NCBI GenBank assembly: GCA_900541175.1
Contig: UQIT01000017.1
Coordinates: forward strand, 1 to 43,954
Origin: an uncultured Collinsella sp.
GTDB taxonomy: Bacteria > Actinomycetota > Coriobacteriia > Coriobacteriales > Coriobacteriaceae
Direction: 5' to 3'
DNA length: 43,954 nucleotides
Below the pieces are notes generated by a model. That model did not search any database. It was not told the DNA's origin and was given only the letters and a program-made list of their open reading frames with translations. Made by a program: the position numbers and the translations under genes. This document shows, piece by piece, positions 43,345 through 43,954 of this stretch (within the stretch, counting starts at the first letter, position 1; every line of letters starts with the position of its first letter).

Positions 43345-43405
43345 TATTGTTAGTGCTATACTAACAATAACGATTACTGATTAGCGCGCCGGTTTCGGCC
43401 GGCGC
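43345..43405 (+). promoter_or_regulatory. Two hairpins between the PFL body and radical-domain genes
   Basis: TATTGTTAGT-GCTAT-ACTAACAATA (43345-43369) begins one base after the stop codon. CGCCGG-TTTCGG-CCGGCG (about 43387-43405) follows. Neither has a terminator T tract. The GAAGGAG site for the next gene lies just after. They may set the ratio of the two products by processing or stability. Confidence 0.6.
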
Positions 43406-43428
43406 CTATCGATCGAAGGAGACACATT

Positions 43429-43680
43429 ATGAAGGTTTCTGAAGTTTCCGAGACTCAGGCCGATAACCTGGTCCACATGCTCGACGCTTACGCCGAGAAG
43501 GGTGGCCATCACCTGAACATCAACGTCTTCAACCGTGAGACGTTGCTCGATGCTCAGGCTCACCCCGAGAAGTACCCGCAGCTGACCATCCGCGTTTCCG
43601 GCTATGCCGTGAACTTCCACACGCTCACCAAGGAGCAGCAGGACGAGGTCATTTCGCGTACCTTCCACGACAAGTTCTAA
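43429..43680 (+). CDS. Stand-alone glycyl-radical domain of pyruvate formate-lyase (GrcA-like)
   Basis: An 83-residue protein equal to the C-terminal domain of PFL: DAYAEKGGHHLNINVFNRET, HPEKYPQLTIRVSGYAVNF with the radical Gly in RVSGYA, and DEVISRTFHDKF at the end. It starts at ATG 43429 with GAAGGAG upstream and follows the truncated PFL body by 85 nt in a different frame. In E. coli the separate GrcA (YfiD) replaces a damaged domain of an intact PFL. Here the body lacks its own domain, so this protein should be an essential subunit, activated by a radical-SAM activase. Confidence 0.93.
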   Translation: MKVSEVSETQADNLVHMLDAYAEKGGHHLNINVFNRETLLDAQAHPEKYPQLTIRVSGYAVNFHTLTKEQQDEVISRTFHDKF

Positions 43681-43698
43681 AGGGACTCAACTCCCACC

Positions 43699-43796
43699 GG
43701 AGACCCGGTAAGGCCTACGCACTTTGCCTCTCAAACGTCCTCGCCGCTTCGCGGAATGTTTGCGAGGCAAAGTGCTCCCGGCCTTGTCGGGTCTCC
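43699..43796. repeat. Giant 98-nt hairpin after the radical-domain gene
   Basis: GGAGACCCGGTAAGGCC pairs with GGCCTTGTCGGGTCTCC at the ends. GCACTTTGCCTC pairs with GAGGCAAAGTGC inside, followed by CAAAC/GTTTG and CCGC/GCGG. No T tract. It is a likely stable 3' end of the PFL transcript. Confidence 0.7.
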
Positions 43797-43854
43797 TGCG
43801 TTGTCGTCCTTTAGGGAACTACGCTAAATCAAAATTGGTGTCCTCGGACATGTC

Positions 43855-43893
43855 GGAAGCCCCCGCTGCGCGCTACGCGCGGCGGGGGCTTCC
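43855..43893. terminator. GC-rich terminator-like hairpin
   Basis: GGAAGCCCCCGC (43855-43866) pairs perfectly with GCGGGGGCTTCC (43882-43893). Its loop, TGCGCGCTACGCGC, is nearly that of the hairpin at 7692-7734, so both belong to one terminator type. It separates convergent genes. Confidence 0.65.
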
Positions 43894-43908
43894 TCCGTCC
43901 TGACGCTC

Positions 43909-43954
43909 CTATTTGGCAAGGTGTTTTTTAGAATCCATTTTGCGCTCGGCCTCG
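43909..43954 (-). CDS. C-terminal end of a gene cut by the window edge
   Basis: The last 14 codons and TAG stop of a minus-strand frame ending AERKMDSKKHLAK, just beyond the convergent terminator. The family cannot be identified from this length. PFL activase or a formate channel would fit the neighbourhood, but nothing in the sequence shows it. Confidence 0.35.
   Translation of the reverse strand, partial: EAERKMDSKKHLAK

Overview
The window looks like a chromosomal segment of a strictly anaerobic, high-GC gut actinobacterium of the class Coriobacteriia, most likely Collinsella or a close relative. This is inferred from base composition, strong AGGAG-type ribosome sites, and a gene content built on flavodiiron protein, pyruvate formate-lyase and agmatine fermentation. 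No rRNA, tRNA, CRISPR array, transposase or phage gene was found.

Left third (1-14.1 kb): a galK-galT galactose operon faces a LacI-type repressor gene across a region with three copies of a GTACGTTAAC operator. Then come a flavodiiron protein, a DeoR regulator divergent from a class II aldolase, a HAD phosphatase, an AraC regulator, small-gene remnants, a Nudix-Vsr fusion protein and a BceAB-type ABC transporter.

Middle (14.1-30.3 kb): an extended agmatine/putrescine region. A seven-TM LuxR regulator (AguR type) is divergent from putrescine carbamoyltransferase, an antiporter, an agmatine deiminase and a second antiporter. A second seven-TM LuxR regulator, an amidohydrolase and a MATE transporter follow. 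After an AAA/DUF4143 ATPase, a soluble LuxR regulator is divergent from a second agmatine deiminase. No carbamate kinase is present. The gaps between these genes are long and rich in RNA-like hairpins, including a possible attenuator.

Right third (30.5-44 kb): a decayed protein-kinase gene, a GNAT acetyltransferase, DAHP synthase, a MITE-like element with about 35-bp inverted ends, a MarR-controlled heterodimeric ABC exporter, an SDR dehydrogenase with a KdgT-type permease, and pyruvate formate-lyase. The lyase is split: a 683-aa body with the catalytic Cys-Cys pair is followed by a separate 83-aa gene carrying the glycyl-radical motif.

The most novel signals are the split pyruvate formate-lyase and a three-member family of about 110-nt elements placed directly after stop codons. 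In that family several helices change sequence between copies yet stay complementary, which is covariation expected of a structured RNA.
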